This document shows, piece after piece, positions 10,615 to 20,141 of a stretch of DNA of 64,000 nucleotides. Positions within the stretch are counted from its first letter, which is position 1. Every line of letters starts with the position of its first letter. The stretch comes from Candidatus Sulfotelmatobacter sp. (GTDB lineage: Bacteria > Acidobacteriota > Terriglobia > Terriglobales > Acidobacteriaceae), in the NCBI GenBank assembly GCA_017883385.1, contig JADGNQ010000003.1:62001-126000 (forward strand), read 5' to 3'. Below the pieces are notes generated by a model. The model did no database searches and was not told the origin of the DNA. It saw only the letters and a list, made by a program, of their open reading frames with translations. Both the position numbers and the translations under genes were made by a program.

Positions 10615-11463
10615 ATGAAGGTAACTGGATTCATCAGCACGGCAGCTCTGTCTTTGCTTCTCGGAATTGCCGCTCCTGCTTATGCACAGCACGAGCAGCA
10701 GGACCAAAAGCAAGAGCATCCCGCACAGCAACAGAACAAGCACGAACAAGCCAAACCCGAACAGCAGCATGCCCAGCAACAGCAGAAGCAGGAACAAAAC
10801 AAGCAGACCCAGCAGCATGCTCAGCAACAGCAGAAGCAGGAACAGAACAAGCAGACCCAGCAGCATGCTCAGCAACAGCAGAAGCAAGATCAGAATCGGC
10901 AGACACAGCAGCATGCTCAGCAGCAGCAAAAACAGGATCAAAACAAGCAGACCCAGCAGCATGCTCAGCAACAGCAGAAGCAGGACCAGAATCGGCAGAC
11001 CCAGCAGCATGCTCAGCAGCAGCAAAAACAGGATCAGAACCGGCAGACCCAGCAGCATGCTCAGCAGCGGAACAGTCAACAACCGCATCGCACGCAGGAG
11101 CAGCAGCGCGTCCAACACACCGCATGGCAAAGTCATCGCTCACAACGTTGGGAGTCCGACCACCGCACTTGGCAACAACGAGGCGGCTACAACGGCTACC
11201 GCATCCCTGACGACCGTTTCCGTGGATACTTTGGATCGGACCATGGATTCCGAATCTACGGCCTTCCCTTCTTGGTTGTTGGCGGGCACCCACGCTTCCG
11301 ATATGACGGCTATTGGATCAGCCTCGTGGACCCATGGCCCGAATACTGGGGAAATGACTGGTACGACAACGACGACGTTTATGTCACATACGTCGATAAC
11401 GGCTACTACCTGTACAACCGCAGATATCCCAACGTGGGAATTGCGATCAGCATCTCGATGTAG
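10615..11463 (+). CDS. Secreted Gln-rich tandem-repeat protein with C-terminal Tyr/Trp-rich region
   Basis: Signal peptide MKVTGFISTAALSLLLGIAAPAYAQ, six 16-aa repeats QQHAQQQQKQ(E/D)QN(K/R)QT, then RGYFGSDHGFRIYGLPFLVVGGHPRFRYDGYWISLVDPWPEYWGNDWYDNDDVYV. Confidence 0.75.
   Translation: MKVTGFISTAALSLLLGIAAPAYAQHEQQDQKQEHPAQQQNKHEQAKPEQQHAQQQQKQEQNKQTQQHAQQQQKQEQNKQTQQHAQQQQKQDQNRQTQQHAQQQQKQDQNKQTQQHAQQQQKQDQNRQTQQHAQQQQKQDQNRQTQQHAQQRNSQQPHRTQEQQRVQHTAWQSHRSQRWESDHRTWQQRGGYNGYRIPDDRFRGYFGSDHGFRIYGLPFLVVGGHPRFRYDGYWISLVDPWPEYWGNDWYDNDDVYVTYVDNGYYLYNRRYPNVGIAISISM
10762..11069 (+). repeat. 48-bp tandem repeat (6 full units plus a partial)
   Basis: Units starting cagcagcatgc at 10762, 10810, 10858, 10906, 10954, 11002, partial at 11050. 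Confidence 0.95.
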
Positions 11464-11649
11464 TCGCACACCCGGTGCAGCCTGGGGAGAGGCTGCACCG
11501 ATCGTCAATACCTGCCAAGCGGGGTCGGATTTGAACCACTACGACGGCGCTTTCGATAGGCATCGCTCGGCAACATTGGCCGGTTGGAGGATGAAACGAA
11601 GTCGATCAATACCAACCGACAAAGACCCACGGAGGCCCTGGGGACCAAC

Positions 11650-12363
11650 ATGAAGATGCGCAAACCGATGCTTTTGTTCTTGGCCATCGCGTGCCTCGCG
11701 GCTCTGCCAGCGCCGGCAAAGGCGCAGGGAGTGGCTCATTCGAGCGATTCCTCGGACACAGCTGCAGTCACAGTTCCAGCGCACGCGGATCTGACATACA
11801 TTCGTCCCACGGACAAGACGAGGCTCCGCAACTACGTCTTCGACGCGTTTGGACCGTATCCAATTGTTGGCGCTGCGCTCGCGGCTGGAATTAACCAAGC
11901 CGATAATACCCCGCCGGAGTGGCGGCAAGGCGCTGCCGGTTACGGCAAGCGTTTTGGGTCCGACTTCGGTATCGCTGCCGTAACCATAACGACGCGCTAT
12001 GCACTCGCGCGGGCTTTCAGGGAAGATACCTTGTATTACCGCTGTGAGTGTAAGGGCGTGTTTCCGCGATTGCGCCATGCCGTGATTTCAACCTTCACAG
12101 GACGTCGCGGCGACGATGGCCATCGCGTCTTCTCTTTTTCCGCTCTCGTCGCGCCGTACGCCGGCACCATGACGGCGGTCTATGGATGGTATCCAGAACG
12201 TTACACCGCCAAAGACGGCTTCCGAATGGGCAACTACAGCCTGCTGGGGTATGTGGGCGGCAACGTTGCCCTGGAATTCCTGTATAGCGGACCACACTCG
12301 TTGCTTTCGCGCATGCACCTCAACAATGGACACGGAGCGCCAGCTCAGGGTTCAAATCCGTGA
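11650..12363 (+). CDS. Secreted protein of unknown function, translationally coupled to an MlaE-like permease
   Basis: MKMRKPMLLFLAIACLAALPAPAKAQG signal peptide; TGA 12361-12363 overlaps GTG 12360-12362 of the next gene. Confidence 0.7.
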   Translation: MKMRKPMLLFLAIACLAALPAPAKAQGVAHSSDSSDTAAVTVPAHADLTYIRPTDKTRLRNYVFDAFGPYPIVGAALAAGINQADNTPPEWRQGAAGYGKRFGSDFGIAAVTITTRYALARAFREDTLYYRCECKGVFPRLRHAVISTFTGRRGDDGHRVFSFSALVAPYAGTMTAVYGWYPERYTAKDGFRMGNYSLLGYVGGNVALEFLYSGPHSLLSRMHLNNGHGAPAQGSNP

Positions 12364-13208
12364 TCGAGGGGAATTCAAGTGCGGTCGGAGCCCTGCGCTC
12401 TCCCACTGGGCAACCGCTCTCACTCACGTCTCCCGCAGTGAATCCCTCCAAGGGCCTGATCAACGAGTTCCTCGAATGGTTCGGCGATCTGGCCACATTC
12501 TTCGGGCAGGTTGTGCGAGCCGCGGTGACGCCACCATTTGAATTCCGCGAACTACTTCGGCAACTCGACGAGATCGGGTCAAAGTCCCTGCCACTAGTCG
12601 CTTTGGCCGGAGCCGCAACCGGCGTTGTGCTCTCGCTGGAAGCCCGCTACAGCCTGACTCGATTTGGTGCGAAATCGCTGCTTCCTGCCGCGATCGTATT
12701 CTCGGTCATTCACGAGACCGGCCCTATCATCACCGGTCTGGTAGTGAGTGGTCGAGTGGGAGCTGGCATTGGCGCGGAACTCGCGTCGATGAAAGTGACC
12801 GAGCAGATCGATGCTATCGAGGCGTCCGCCGTAAACCCTTATCGGCTGTTGGCAGCGCCCCGCATCCTGGCTTGCATCCTGATGCTGCCCTTGCTGACTC
12901 TAGCTGGCGACGCATGCGGCTTGGTGATGGGCTGGGTTGCGCAGGCACTGGTTGAGCCACTTTCGCTACATCAGTTCATCAACAGCGGTTTCAAGGGCGC
13001 CAGCTTCAACGATTTCCTGCCACCTACATTCAAGACCGCGGTGTTTGGCCTGATCATCGGACTAATCGCTTGCTTTCAGGGAATGCGGACACGCGGAGGC
13101 GCTGCCGGTGTGGGCCGCGCAGCCACGAGCTCGGTGGTCTTGTCCTCTCTGTTCGTAATCCTGGCCGATGTGGTGCTCGTGAAACTCATTCTCATATTCT
13201 TCCCGTAA
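12360..13208 (+). CDS. mlaE: MlaE-family ABC transporter permease
   Basis: LPLVALAGAATGVVLSLEARYSLTRFGAKSLLPAAIVFSVIHETGPIITGLVVSGRVGAGIGAELASMKVTEQIDAIEASAVNPYRLLAAPRILA. Confidence 0.93.
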   Translation: MIEGNSSAVGALRSPTGQPLSLTSPAVNPSKGLINEFLEWFGDLATFFGQVVRAAVTPPFEFRELLRQLDEIGSKSLPLVALAGAATGVVLSLEARYSLTRFGAKSLLPAAIVFSVIHETGPIITGLVVSGRVGAGIGAELASMKVTEQIDAIEASAVNPYRLLAAPRILACILMLPLLTLAGDACGLVMGWVAQALVEPLSLHQFINSGFKGASFNDFLPPTFKTAVFGLIIGLIACFQGMRTRGGAAGVGRAATSSVVLSSLFVILADVVLVKLILIFFP

Positions 13209-13232
13209 TTGACCAACAGCTGGCGAACAAGT

Positions 13233-14021
13233 ATGCACACAATCGATCAAACTGTGATGAAGGCAGAAGAAACCGAGAAAGATATCAACACGCCCGTTGT
13301 CGCCGTTGAGGACTTGCATAAGTCCTTCGGAGACCAAAAAGTCCTGAACGGGATTAGCCTGGCTGTGAGGCGCGGCGAGACCCTGGCTGTATTGGGGCGT
13401 AGTGGTACGGGCAAGAGCGTATTGCTGAGACTCGTCATCGGACTGGAGAAACCTGACTCGGGATCGGTTCGCATTCACGGGCAAGACATCGGCGGCCTCG
13501 CTCTCGACCAACTCGGTGAAATCAGGAAGAAAATGGGGTTCTTGTTTCAGCACGCCGCGCTTTACGATTCCCTGACCGTCGAACAAAACGTAGCCTTTCC
13601 GCTGCAGCATCACAAAAAAGAGATGTCGAAGTCTGAGCAGCGAGACCGGGTCAAGGAACTACTCGCGGAAGTGGGCATGGAAGGCAACATCGCCAAGATG
13701 CCGTCGGACATCTCGGGTGGCATGCAGAAGCGGGTGGGGCTGGCACGTGCACTGGCTCTGGAGCCGGATATTCTGCTGCTCGACGAGCCTACCGCCGGTC
13801 TCGACCCGATCAGTGCAGCGGAGATCGACGATTTGGTTCTCAAGCTCCAGCAGGAACATCACATGGCATCCATCGTAGTGACTCACGATCTGCACAGCGC
13901 AAAGACGATTGCAGACCGTCTGGCCTTGCTCAATGAGGGTAGAGTGGTAATCGAAGGCGACTTTGAAGAGCTTCAGAAGAGTCACATTGAGTTTGTCAAC
14001 GAATTCTTAAAGCATTCGTAG
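13233..14021 (+). CDS. mlaF: MlaF-like ABC transporter ATP-binding protein
   Basis: Walker A GRSGTGKSV; SGGMQKRVGLARALALEPDILLLDEPTAGLDPISAAEI. Confidence 0.93.
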   Translation: MHTIDQTVMKAEETEKDINTPVVAVEDLHKSFGDQKVLNGISLAVRRGETLAVLGRSGTGKSVLLRLVIGLEKPDSGSVRIHGQDIGGLALDQLGEIRKKMGFLFQHAALYDSLTVEQNVAFPLQHHKKEMSKSEQRDRVKELLAEVGMEGNIAKMPSDISGGMQKRVGLARALALEPDILLLDEPTAGLDPISAAEIDDLVLKLQQEHHMASIVVTHDLHSAKTIADRLALLNEGRVVIEGDFEELQKSHIEFVNEFLKHS

Positions 14022-14029
14022 GAGGACAC

Positions 14030-15217
14030 ATGTCGAGAGCGGCGCGGTTGGGGGCTTTCATCGTTGCAACGCTGGCAATTCTGGTAGTCGGTGTCTTCAT
14101 CATCGGGGGCAAGCAGTACCTTTTCAGCTCGACGTATCAATTGAGAGCGCAATTCGACAACGTGGCCGGCTTGGACGCTGGTGGAGATGTGCGAGTGGGC
14201 GGAGTTCACAGTGGAACTGTGCGGAACATCGTGCTGCCCCACAAACCGGGCGAAAAAGTTACAGTAGTCGTCGATCTCGGCAAATCGACACACGAGATCA
14301 TCAAGCAAGACTCCATAGCCACGATCGAAACTGAGGGGCTATTGGGCAACCAGTATCTGGCGATTTCGTTTGGATCGGCAGGGTCAGGCGACGTGCGGAA
14401 TGGCGACATCATCGCCAGCCAGCCACCCCTGGAGATGGCAGATCTGCTCCAAAAGACAAGCGGCATTTTGGATAGCAGCCAGCAAGCCATACAAAACGCA
14501 ACTCGGGCGACGGCGAATCTGGATTCGATCAGCGCCAAGATCGACGGAGGTCACGGAACCGCAGGAGCGCTGGTCAACGACAAGGCGCTCTACAGCAACC
14601 TCGAACAAACCACGGGCGCCATGCGTGACACGGTGGTCCAAGCGCAAGCCGGGGTGGCCGACTTTCAGGAGAATATGGAAGCTATGAAGCACAATTTCTT
14701 CCTGCGCGGATATTTCAAGAGTCGCGGCTACGAAAACTCCGCGGAGTTGGCAAAGAATGAGATTGAACGGCTACCACAAGGCGTGCCGACGAAAGAGTTT
14801 ACCTATTCCTCGAAACAGCTTTTCGATAAGCAAGATTCGGCCAAGCTGAAGAATCAGAAGTCTCTGACCGCAGGCGGAGAGTTCCTGGCCAATAACCAGT
14901 TCGGCTTTGCCGTGGTCGTGGTGTCGGCTGGCATGGAAGGCGACACCCAAAAAGACTTGGTACTAACGGAGGCTCGGGCCTTGGTTGTGCGCGAGTATCT
15001 GGTAGAGAACTTCGGATTTGATGACAGTCAGCTTAAAACCCTAGGAATGGGCAAGCAGACAGACACGAATTCGGATGCCGACTGGGGTTCGGTGCGAATC
15101 TTCATCTACCCGGCTGGGACAGAGATTCCGCCTAACAAGCAGGCGGGTATTTCATCCAAAACAACCTCGGCCCAACCGACTCAGGCTTTAACGGCCGCAA
15201 CACCGTCACCACAATAG
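14030..15217 (+). CDS. mlaD: MlaD/MCE-domain substrate-binding protein with C-terminal OmpA-like domain
   Basis: N-terminal TM plus MCE domain LRAQFDNVAGLDAGGDVRVGGVHSGTVRNIVL...GLLGNQYLAISFGS; C-terminal LTEARALVVREYLVENFGFDDSQLKTLGMGKQTDTNSDADWGSVRIFIYPAG resembles OmpA-like topology. Confidence 0.87.
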   Translation: MSRAARLGAFIVATLAILVVGVFIIGGKQYLFSSTYQLRAQFDNVAGLDAGGDVRVGGVHSGTVRNIVLPHKPGEKVTVVVDLGKSTHEIIKQDSIATIETEGLLGNQYLAISFGSAGSGDVRNGDIIASQPPLEMADLLQKTSGILDSSQQAIQNATRATANLDSISAKIDGGHGTAGALVNDKALYSNLEQTTGAMRDTVVQAQAGVADFQENMEAMKHNFFLRGYFKSRGYENSAELAKNEIERLPQGVPTKEFTYSSKQLFDKQDSAKLKNQKSLTAGGEFLANNQFGFAVVVVSAGMEGDTQKDLVLTEARALVVREYLVENFGFDDSQLKTLGMGKQTDTNSDADWGSVRIFIYPAGTEIPPNKQAGISSKTTSAQPTQALTAATPSPQ

Positions 15218-15263
15218 CCGCGCCGTGGCGGATGCCAGTTAAGTTATTTCACAACCTGAAACT

Positions 15264-16025
15264 CTAGTCGTGCAGAACTATATTGAGCAGCGAGTTGTGG
15301 ACCTGCAAACCTCCGTTGTAGTGAATAAAGCCCAATTTCCTGAACCGGTTCATGAAGAAGCTAACCCGCGAGCGGGTTGTGCCGATCATCTCGGCCAGGG
15401 TTTCCTGACTGATTTTGGGGACGACGGTTTCCGGAATACCCTCCTTACCGAAATGAGCAAGCAAGAGCAGAATACGAGCCAGCCTCTTTTCGCTGGAATT
15501 GAAAAGCTGGTCAACCAGATCTTCTTCGTAACGAATGTTCCGCGCTAACAAGTAAGCCACGAACAGGTCGGAAAATTCGTGTTCCCGATGCAGCGCTTCC
15601 ATCATGGCTTTCTTGTCGATTCGTAGAACAGCGCAACCCGTGATCGCGGTTGCTGCCGACATGCGTAGGAGCTGACCGGCAAGACTACCTTCTCCGAAAA
15701 ACTCTCCGTCACTCACAATGCCGATCGTTGCTTCCTTGCCGGCCTTCGAGACTACGGTGAGTCTTACTTTGCCCGTCTGGATATAGAAAACCTCATCTGC
15801 GGTGTCCCCTTGCGCAAAGATTTTCTGTTTCTTCTGGAACAGTACAGTTTGTCTGCCCTCGCCGATGGTCGCGAGAAATGTGTGGGGATCGAAATCACGC
15901 TTCGTCTTTGCTAATAGACTTGGCCCGATCGCATTACGCGTGGTCTGGGCGGTCGGATCGATTGACGTTGGGCGGGCGATTCTCCTTGCAACTGGAGAAC
16001 CGTTGGATTGGCGAGCAGGAGTCAT
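15264..16025 (-). CDS. Crp/Fnr-family transcriptional regulator
   Basis: cNMP-binding-like FAQGDTADEVFYIQTGKVRLTVVSKAGKEATIGIVSDGEFFGEGSLAG; HTH SQETLAEMIGTTRSRVSFFMNRFRKLGFI; AAGGAGG upstream of ATG at 16025. Confidence 0.93.
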   Translation of the reverse strand: MTPARQSNGSPVARRIARPTSIDPTAQTTRNAIGPSLLAKTKRDFDPHTFLATIGEGRQTVLFQKKQKIFAQGDTADEVFYIQTGKVRLTVVSKAGKEATIGIVSDGEFFGEGSLAGQLLRMSAATAITGCAVLRIDKKAMMEALHREHEFSDLFVAYLLARNIRYEEDLVDQLFNSSEKRLARILLLLAHFGKEGIPETVVPKISQETLAEMIGTTRSRVSFFMNRFRKLGFIHYNGGLQVHNSLLNIVLHD

Positions 16026-16252
16026 AGACACCTCCTTACTGCGCAAACAACGACGGCTATATTTTACCGCTTCCCAGGGCAGTGAATATCCAAAAAGCGC
16101 TGCCCGAATTGCATTTTTCTGAATGGCTCCAAATGACGCAAAGCCCGGATTGAGGAGACGTTGTGTCCGGAGCCTCAAGAACATGAGCCGTTCTGCACAG
16201 TATTGCCAGAACAGTTGAGCGAATCTATTGGCATGCAAACCGAGGAGAAGGA

Positions 16253-16753
16253 ATGTTGTTAGCCAGCAAGACAGCTTGGGCTGGGATCGTCTTCATATTG
16301 GTGACAACAGGGATCTCTGGACCACCCCCAGCGATGCTCGCCCTGGGGCACACCCTTAGCAAGGAAGTGCCCGCGATTGGGCATGGGAACAATATCAAGG
16401 AGATGCAGCAAAATCTTCGTGACATGGGGCACTACCGAGGCGACATCGATGGCGTCTTTGGACTGCGAACCCGTGCCAGTATTCGCGGATTTCAGAAGGC
16501 TGAGAATCTGCCGGCCACAGGTCAGCTTGACGCCCGGACCGCCGGCAAACTCGGAGTCACGCCAGAGGGTCAAGGCAAGACTGGCTACGAGGCTATTCAA
16601 GACAAACCTTCGGCAGGCATTCAATGGGCTAAAGGCTCGCGGCGAATAAGCAAAACCCGGCGAAAGGCAGTAAGGACGGTTGCCGATCCTGAAAGCAGCC
16701 GAGAAGGCCACGAGGAGACCCCTCCAGCGGGGAACGAAAAACACGATCAGTAG
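16253..16753 (+). CDS. Peptidoglycan-binding domain protein (PG_binding_1-like)
   Basis: IKEMQQNLRDMGHYRGDIDGVFGLRTRASIRGFQKAENLPATGQLDARTAGKLG. Confidence 0.85.
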   Translation: MLLASKTAWAGIVFILVTTGISGPPPAMLALGHTLSKEVPAIGHGNNIKEMQQNLRDMGHYRGDIDGVFGLRTRASIRGFQKAENLPATGQLDARTAGKLGVTPEGQGKTGYEAIQDKPSAGIQWAKGSRRISKTRRKAVRTVADPESSREGHEETPPAGNEKHDQ

Positions 16754-16912
16754 TTCCCCTGTGAGCATTATTGCTCAGACCTCTTGAATCCTGATTTGTT
16801 ACGGTCGGAATTGACCTGATGCGCCGGAATGTTCACCTGGTTCCTTGTGCGAATGGACATGCAGCACGAAGCCCGGAGAGGCGGCGCAGAGGAACAGAAA
16901 TGAGGCTGTCCC

Positions 16913-17638
16913 ATGAAAAAGGTAATTTTCGTACTCGCGATGTTGAGTCTCGGCACGCTGTGCTGGGCAGGGTCGGCGCGCGAAGATGCTACCGACCGAC
17001 TGGATAGCGCCACCACGGTGTTACACGAAATTATGGGGATGCCTGACAAGGGGATCCCGGAAGAAGTGTTAGAACATGCAAAGTGCGTAGCCGTTATTCC
17101 GCACATGGTCAAGGGTGGCTTTGTCTTCGGAGCTAAAGGCGGCAAAGGCGTCGCCACCTGTCGCACGGCGGCTGGTTGGAGTGCTCCAGCATTCATCACC
17201 ATTTCGGGTGGAAGCTGGGGGCTGCAGATCGGTGTAGAAGCTGTGGACGTGGTACTGATCATCCAGAATGACAAAGGGATGCAAAGACTGCTCTCGAGTA
17301 ATTTCCACGTTGGAGCGGATGCATCGGCCGCAGCGGGTCCAGTCGGACGGCATGCCGAGGCCGGTACGGATTGGAAGATGGATATCGAAATCCTGACCTA
17401 TTCCCGCGCCAAGGGTGTGTTCGCTGGACTCACCTTGGAAGGTGCATCGATCCGACAGGACAATGATTCGAGGCGCGCGATTTACGGACGCGCGGTCACC
17501 ACTCGGGCTTTGCTGTTGGGCAAAGTGCCGGCCCCTGCCGTAGCCCAGTCGTTCCTTGCGGAAGTTCACGGCGCAAAAGCTCAAGCCGTAGCCGAAGGAA
17601 AAGCTGAAGAGAAAGCCAAAGAGAAGGATCAGAAGTAG
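16913..17638 (+). CDS. SYLF-domain (Ysc84-like) lipid-binding protein
   Basis: AKCVAVIPHMVKGGFVFGAKGGKGVATCRTAAGWSAPAFITISGGSWGLQIGVEAVDVVLIIQNDKGMQRLLSSNFHVGADASAAAGPVGR. Confidence 0.93.
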   Translation: MKKVIFVLAMLSLGTLCWAGSAREDATDRLDSATTVLHEIMGMPDKGIPEEVLEHAKCVAVIPHMVKGGFVFGAKGGKGVATCRTAAGWSAPAFITISGGSWGLQIGVEAVDVVLIIQNDKGMQRLLSSNFHVGADASAAAGPVGRHAEAGTDWKMDIEILTYSRAKGVFAGLTLEGASIRQDNDSRRAIYGRAVTTRALLLGKVPAPAVAQSFLAEVHGAKAQAVAEGKAEEKAKEKDQK

Positions 17639-17815
17639 GACGTGCACGGAACTGGGCTGCCGCTGTTTGTCATTTTAGCCGACTCCATATGTTTAACTGG
17701 CGGCAAAACAGTCCCATCAATTCCTTTCTTGTTCGGTTCTCGCAAAGCAGTTCTCGCGCGAACTTGTGGATGAGACTTACATTCGGGCGCTCACAAATGA
17801 GCCCGGGAGGTTGAC

Positions 17816-17965
17816 ATGCTCTGGACAGTTCTTGTTGTTCTTCTGATCTTGTGGCTTCTAGGTTTCAGTCTCCATATCGGCGGAGGACTGATCCACTTAC
17901 TGCTAGTTGTGGCGTTGGTGGTTTTCGTTATTAACCTGCTGAGCGGACGACGAACCGCGGGTTGA
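17816..17965 (+). CDS. Lmo0937-family small membrane protein (49 aa)
   Basis: MLWTVLVVLLILWLLGFSLHIGGGLIHLLLVVALVVFVINLLSGRRTAG; gggagg upstream; below the ORF-track size cutoff. Confidence 0.8.
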   Translation: MLWTVLVVLLILWLLGFSLHIGGGLIHLLLVVALVVFVINLLSGRRTAG

Positions 17966-17989
17966 AGAAAAGGTTGTTACGGGGTCCCA

Positions 17990-18020
17990 GCACCGGGAGG
18001 CACCGGAAGCCTCCTGGTGC
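17990..18020 (+). terminator. Strong hairpin after the small membrane protein, possible terminator
   Basis: gcaccgggaggc-accggaa-gcctcctggtgc: 12-bp arms with one mismatch; no clear U-tract. Confidence 0.5.
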
Positions 18021-18173
18021 CTTCACCCCATCGGCTCCGCTTCCAACCGGACGTCGTTAAGAAACCCGCACTATGTCCGAGCCTCACCCCTCCGTGAGTT
18101 TGAAACGAACACCCTGACACGCCGCAAACGCGTGTCTTCCCCGTGTTCGAACAAAAGTCGGTGTCGTGCGACC

Positions 18174-19286
18174 TCATTCGACAGGGCCGTTCGTGAGAAT
18201 CACCTTGAGTGCACCCTGCTTTGCTGCATTCCCAAACGTGTCGTACGCCTTCATGATGTCGCCCATCGCAAATCGATGACTCACGAGCTTGCGCGGCTGT
18301 AGCTTGCCCGAGCGCACGACCCTCAGCAGCATAGGCGTGGTTACCGTGTCCACCAGCCGTGTGGTCACGGAAATGTTGCGATCCCACAATTTCTCCAGGT
18401 GCAGGTCCACCGGTTTGCCGTGAACGCCAACGTTCGCGATCCGTCCGCCGGCCGCGACAATGGCTTGGCAGATATCGAATGTCGCTCGAATTCCGACCGC
18501 CTCGATGGCTACGTCGACGCCGGCCCCCTCAGTTAGTTCCATCACGTGATGGGCAGCGTGCCCGTCCGTGCTATCAATTACAGTGGTTGCGCCGAATGCT
18601 TTGGCGACCGCCAGACGCTTAGCGTCCATATCGATCATGAAGATCGCCGCCGGTGAATAGAATTGTGCTGTTAGCAGAACGGCGAGCCCGACAGGCCCCG
18701 CGCCCACAACAGCAACCGTGTCCCCGGGCTTCACTTGCCCATTAAGAACGCCGCACTCAAACCCAGTTGGCAGAATGTCACTAAGCATCACGAGCGCCTC
18801 TTCGTCTCCGCCCGGCGGGAAGCGGTAGAGGCTTCCATCGGCATGTGGGATGCGCACGTACTCGGCCTGGGTTCCATCTATGGCGCAACCCAAAACCCAG
18901 CCGCCGCGGCGGCAGTGGGAATACATGCCTCGTTTGCAGAAGTCGCACTTCAAGCAGGCCGTGATACACGAAATGATAACTCTGTCTCCAACATGGAACT
19001 CCGAGACGCCCGTTCCGACTTGTTCGACGACACCAATGCCCTCGTGGCCCAGAATGCGTCCGTCGGTCACCACAGGGAGATGCCCCTTCAGAATGTTCAG
19101 ATCAGTCCCACAAATCGTGGTGGTGGTAACGCGTACGATGGCGTCGCCCGGATCCTGGATGGCAGGTCGCGGCTTGTCCTCCCATCCACGCTTGCCAGGA
19201 CCGTGATAGACCAGTGCCTTCATGATGGTGCGGTCGCTTAAAGCTGGGGCGCCCGTGATCGGCTGTTCTAGCTCAACGGTTGCCAA
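18174..19286 (-). CDS. Zinc-dependent medium-chain alcohol dehydrogenase
   Basis: MKALVYHGPGKRGWEDKPRP...TICGTDLNILKGHLPVVTDGRILGHEGIGVVEQVGTGV...CITACLKCDFCKRGMYSHC...VAVVGAGPVGLAVLL. Likely true start near 19223. Confidence 0.92.
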   Translation of the reverse strand: MATVELEQPITGAPALSDRTIMKALVYHGPGKRGWEDKPRPAIQDPGDAIVRVTTTTICGTDLNILKGHLPVVTDGRILGHEGIGVVEQVGTGVSEFHVGDRVIISCITACLKCDFCKRGMYSHCRRGGWVLGCAIDGTQAEYVRIPHADGSLYRFPPGGDEEALVMLSDILPTGFECGVLNGQVKPGDTVAVVGAGPVGLAVLLTAQFYSPAAIFMIDMDAKRLAVAKAFGATTVIDSTDGHAAHHVMELTEGAGVDVAIEAVGIRATFDICQAIVAAGGRIANVGVHGKPVDLHLEKLWDRNISVTTRLVDTVTTPMLLRVVRSGKLQPRKLVSHRFAMGDIMKAYDTFGNAAKQGALKVILTNGPVE

Positions 19287-19410
19287 AGATAGTTCCTCTT
19301 TTCCCTTTGTTCCCGGAGAATTCGACCTTACCTGTTACGCTGATGACCTTCTGAGCAAGAGTGACCACTCTCGCCTCGCCTATTGAATGTAGGCTGGGAA
19401 TGGAGGGCAT

Positions 19411-19615
19411 ATGGATCACAATGAACCAATTCGCAAGGTTGAACGTCTGCTAGAGAGAGGCCGACCACGCTCGCGATGCTGCGATTGAACTGGACGCCCT
19501 GGTCTCGCTCTTGCCGACCGAGAAATCTCGACAACTCACACAACTGCAAGTAAAGGCGAGCCACAAACAAGCGAAAGAGTTTCGCGAGTTAGCGCAACAA
19601 GTCAGAGAGAACTAG
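19411..19615 (+). pseudogene. Small protein gene (~67 aa) interrupted by a frameshift
   Basis: MDHNEPIRKVERLLER then, in another frame, EADHARDAAIELDALVSLLPTEKSRQLTQLQVKASHKQAKEFRELAQQVREN*; break in the agagagag tract around 19452-19459. Confidence 0.45.
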
Positions 19616-19658
19616 GATCGCGCGTTCGCTCCTCGGAATAAAACGAAGCATAGGACTC

Positions 19659-19946
19659 ATGTCGTCAAATAAACCTGCACCCAAACTGCACGAGGCTCCG
19701 CAACCGCCCCTGTCATACCCCGGTGCTACGCATGACTCTGACCGTTCCAAGAAGCCGCCGCTCGTCGAACCCACCGGCAACCATCCGGAACTGAATCCCG
19801 GAGATCGCGTTGAGGGGTTGGGCGATTTCGGAAAACCGACTGGCGAGTTCGGCACAGTTGAGCAAACTAACGAGGAGGACGCGGTCGTCAAATGGGATGG
19901 TCACGGTCGGGTGAGACTGCACCAACCGTGGCTCAAAAAAGTTTAG
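19659..19946 (+). CDS. Hypothetical protein
   Basis: 95-aa ORF with GDRVEGLGDFGKPTGEFGTVEQTNEEDAVVKWDGHGRVRLHQPWLKKV. Confidence 0.6.
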   Translation: MSSNKPAPKLHEAPQPPLSYPGATHDSDRSKKPPLVEPTGNHPELNPGDRVEGLGDFGKPTGEFGTVEQTNEEDAVVKWDGHGRVRLHQPWLKKV

Positions 19947-20141
19947 CTTGCCTGGGTCTGGTCCGTTGTGATTGCCGTTCGTTACAGGCCACTTCAGCTC
20001 GATCTTTGGGACTATACGACTTTCGTCGTTGTGCTCTGGGTCTTCAACTGCAAGGATCCGTCCCACGCGCGTCTCTGTCTCAGACCGGCGGGCTCATGTT
20101 TCGTCGTCTTTTACTATTTCCAAATCAACGAGGTCTCAGGA

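Noticed and set aside
10762-11069. Possible CRISPR-like array
   Set aside because: Units are contiguous with no unique spacers and are in-frame coding repeats.
10546-11136. 196-aa Leu-rich minus ORF resembling a membrane protein
   Set aside because: Produced by reverse-reading the CAG-rich 48-bp repeat; hydrophobicity is a by-product of Gln codons read antisense.
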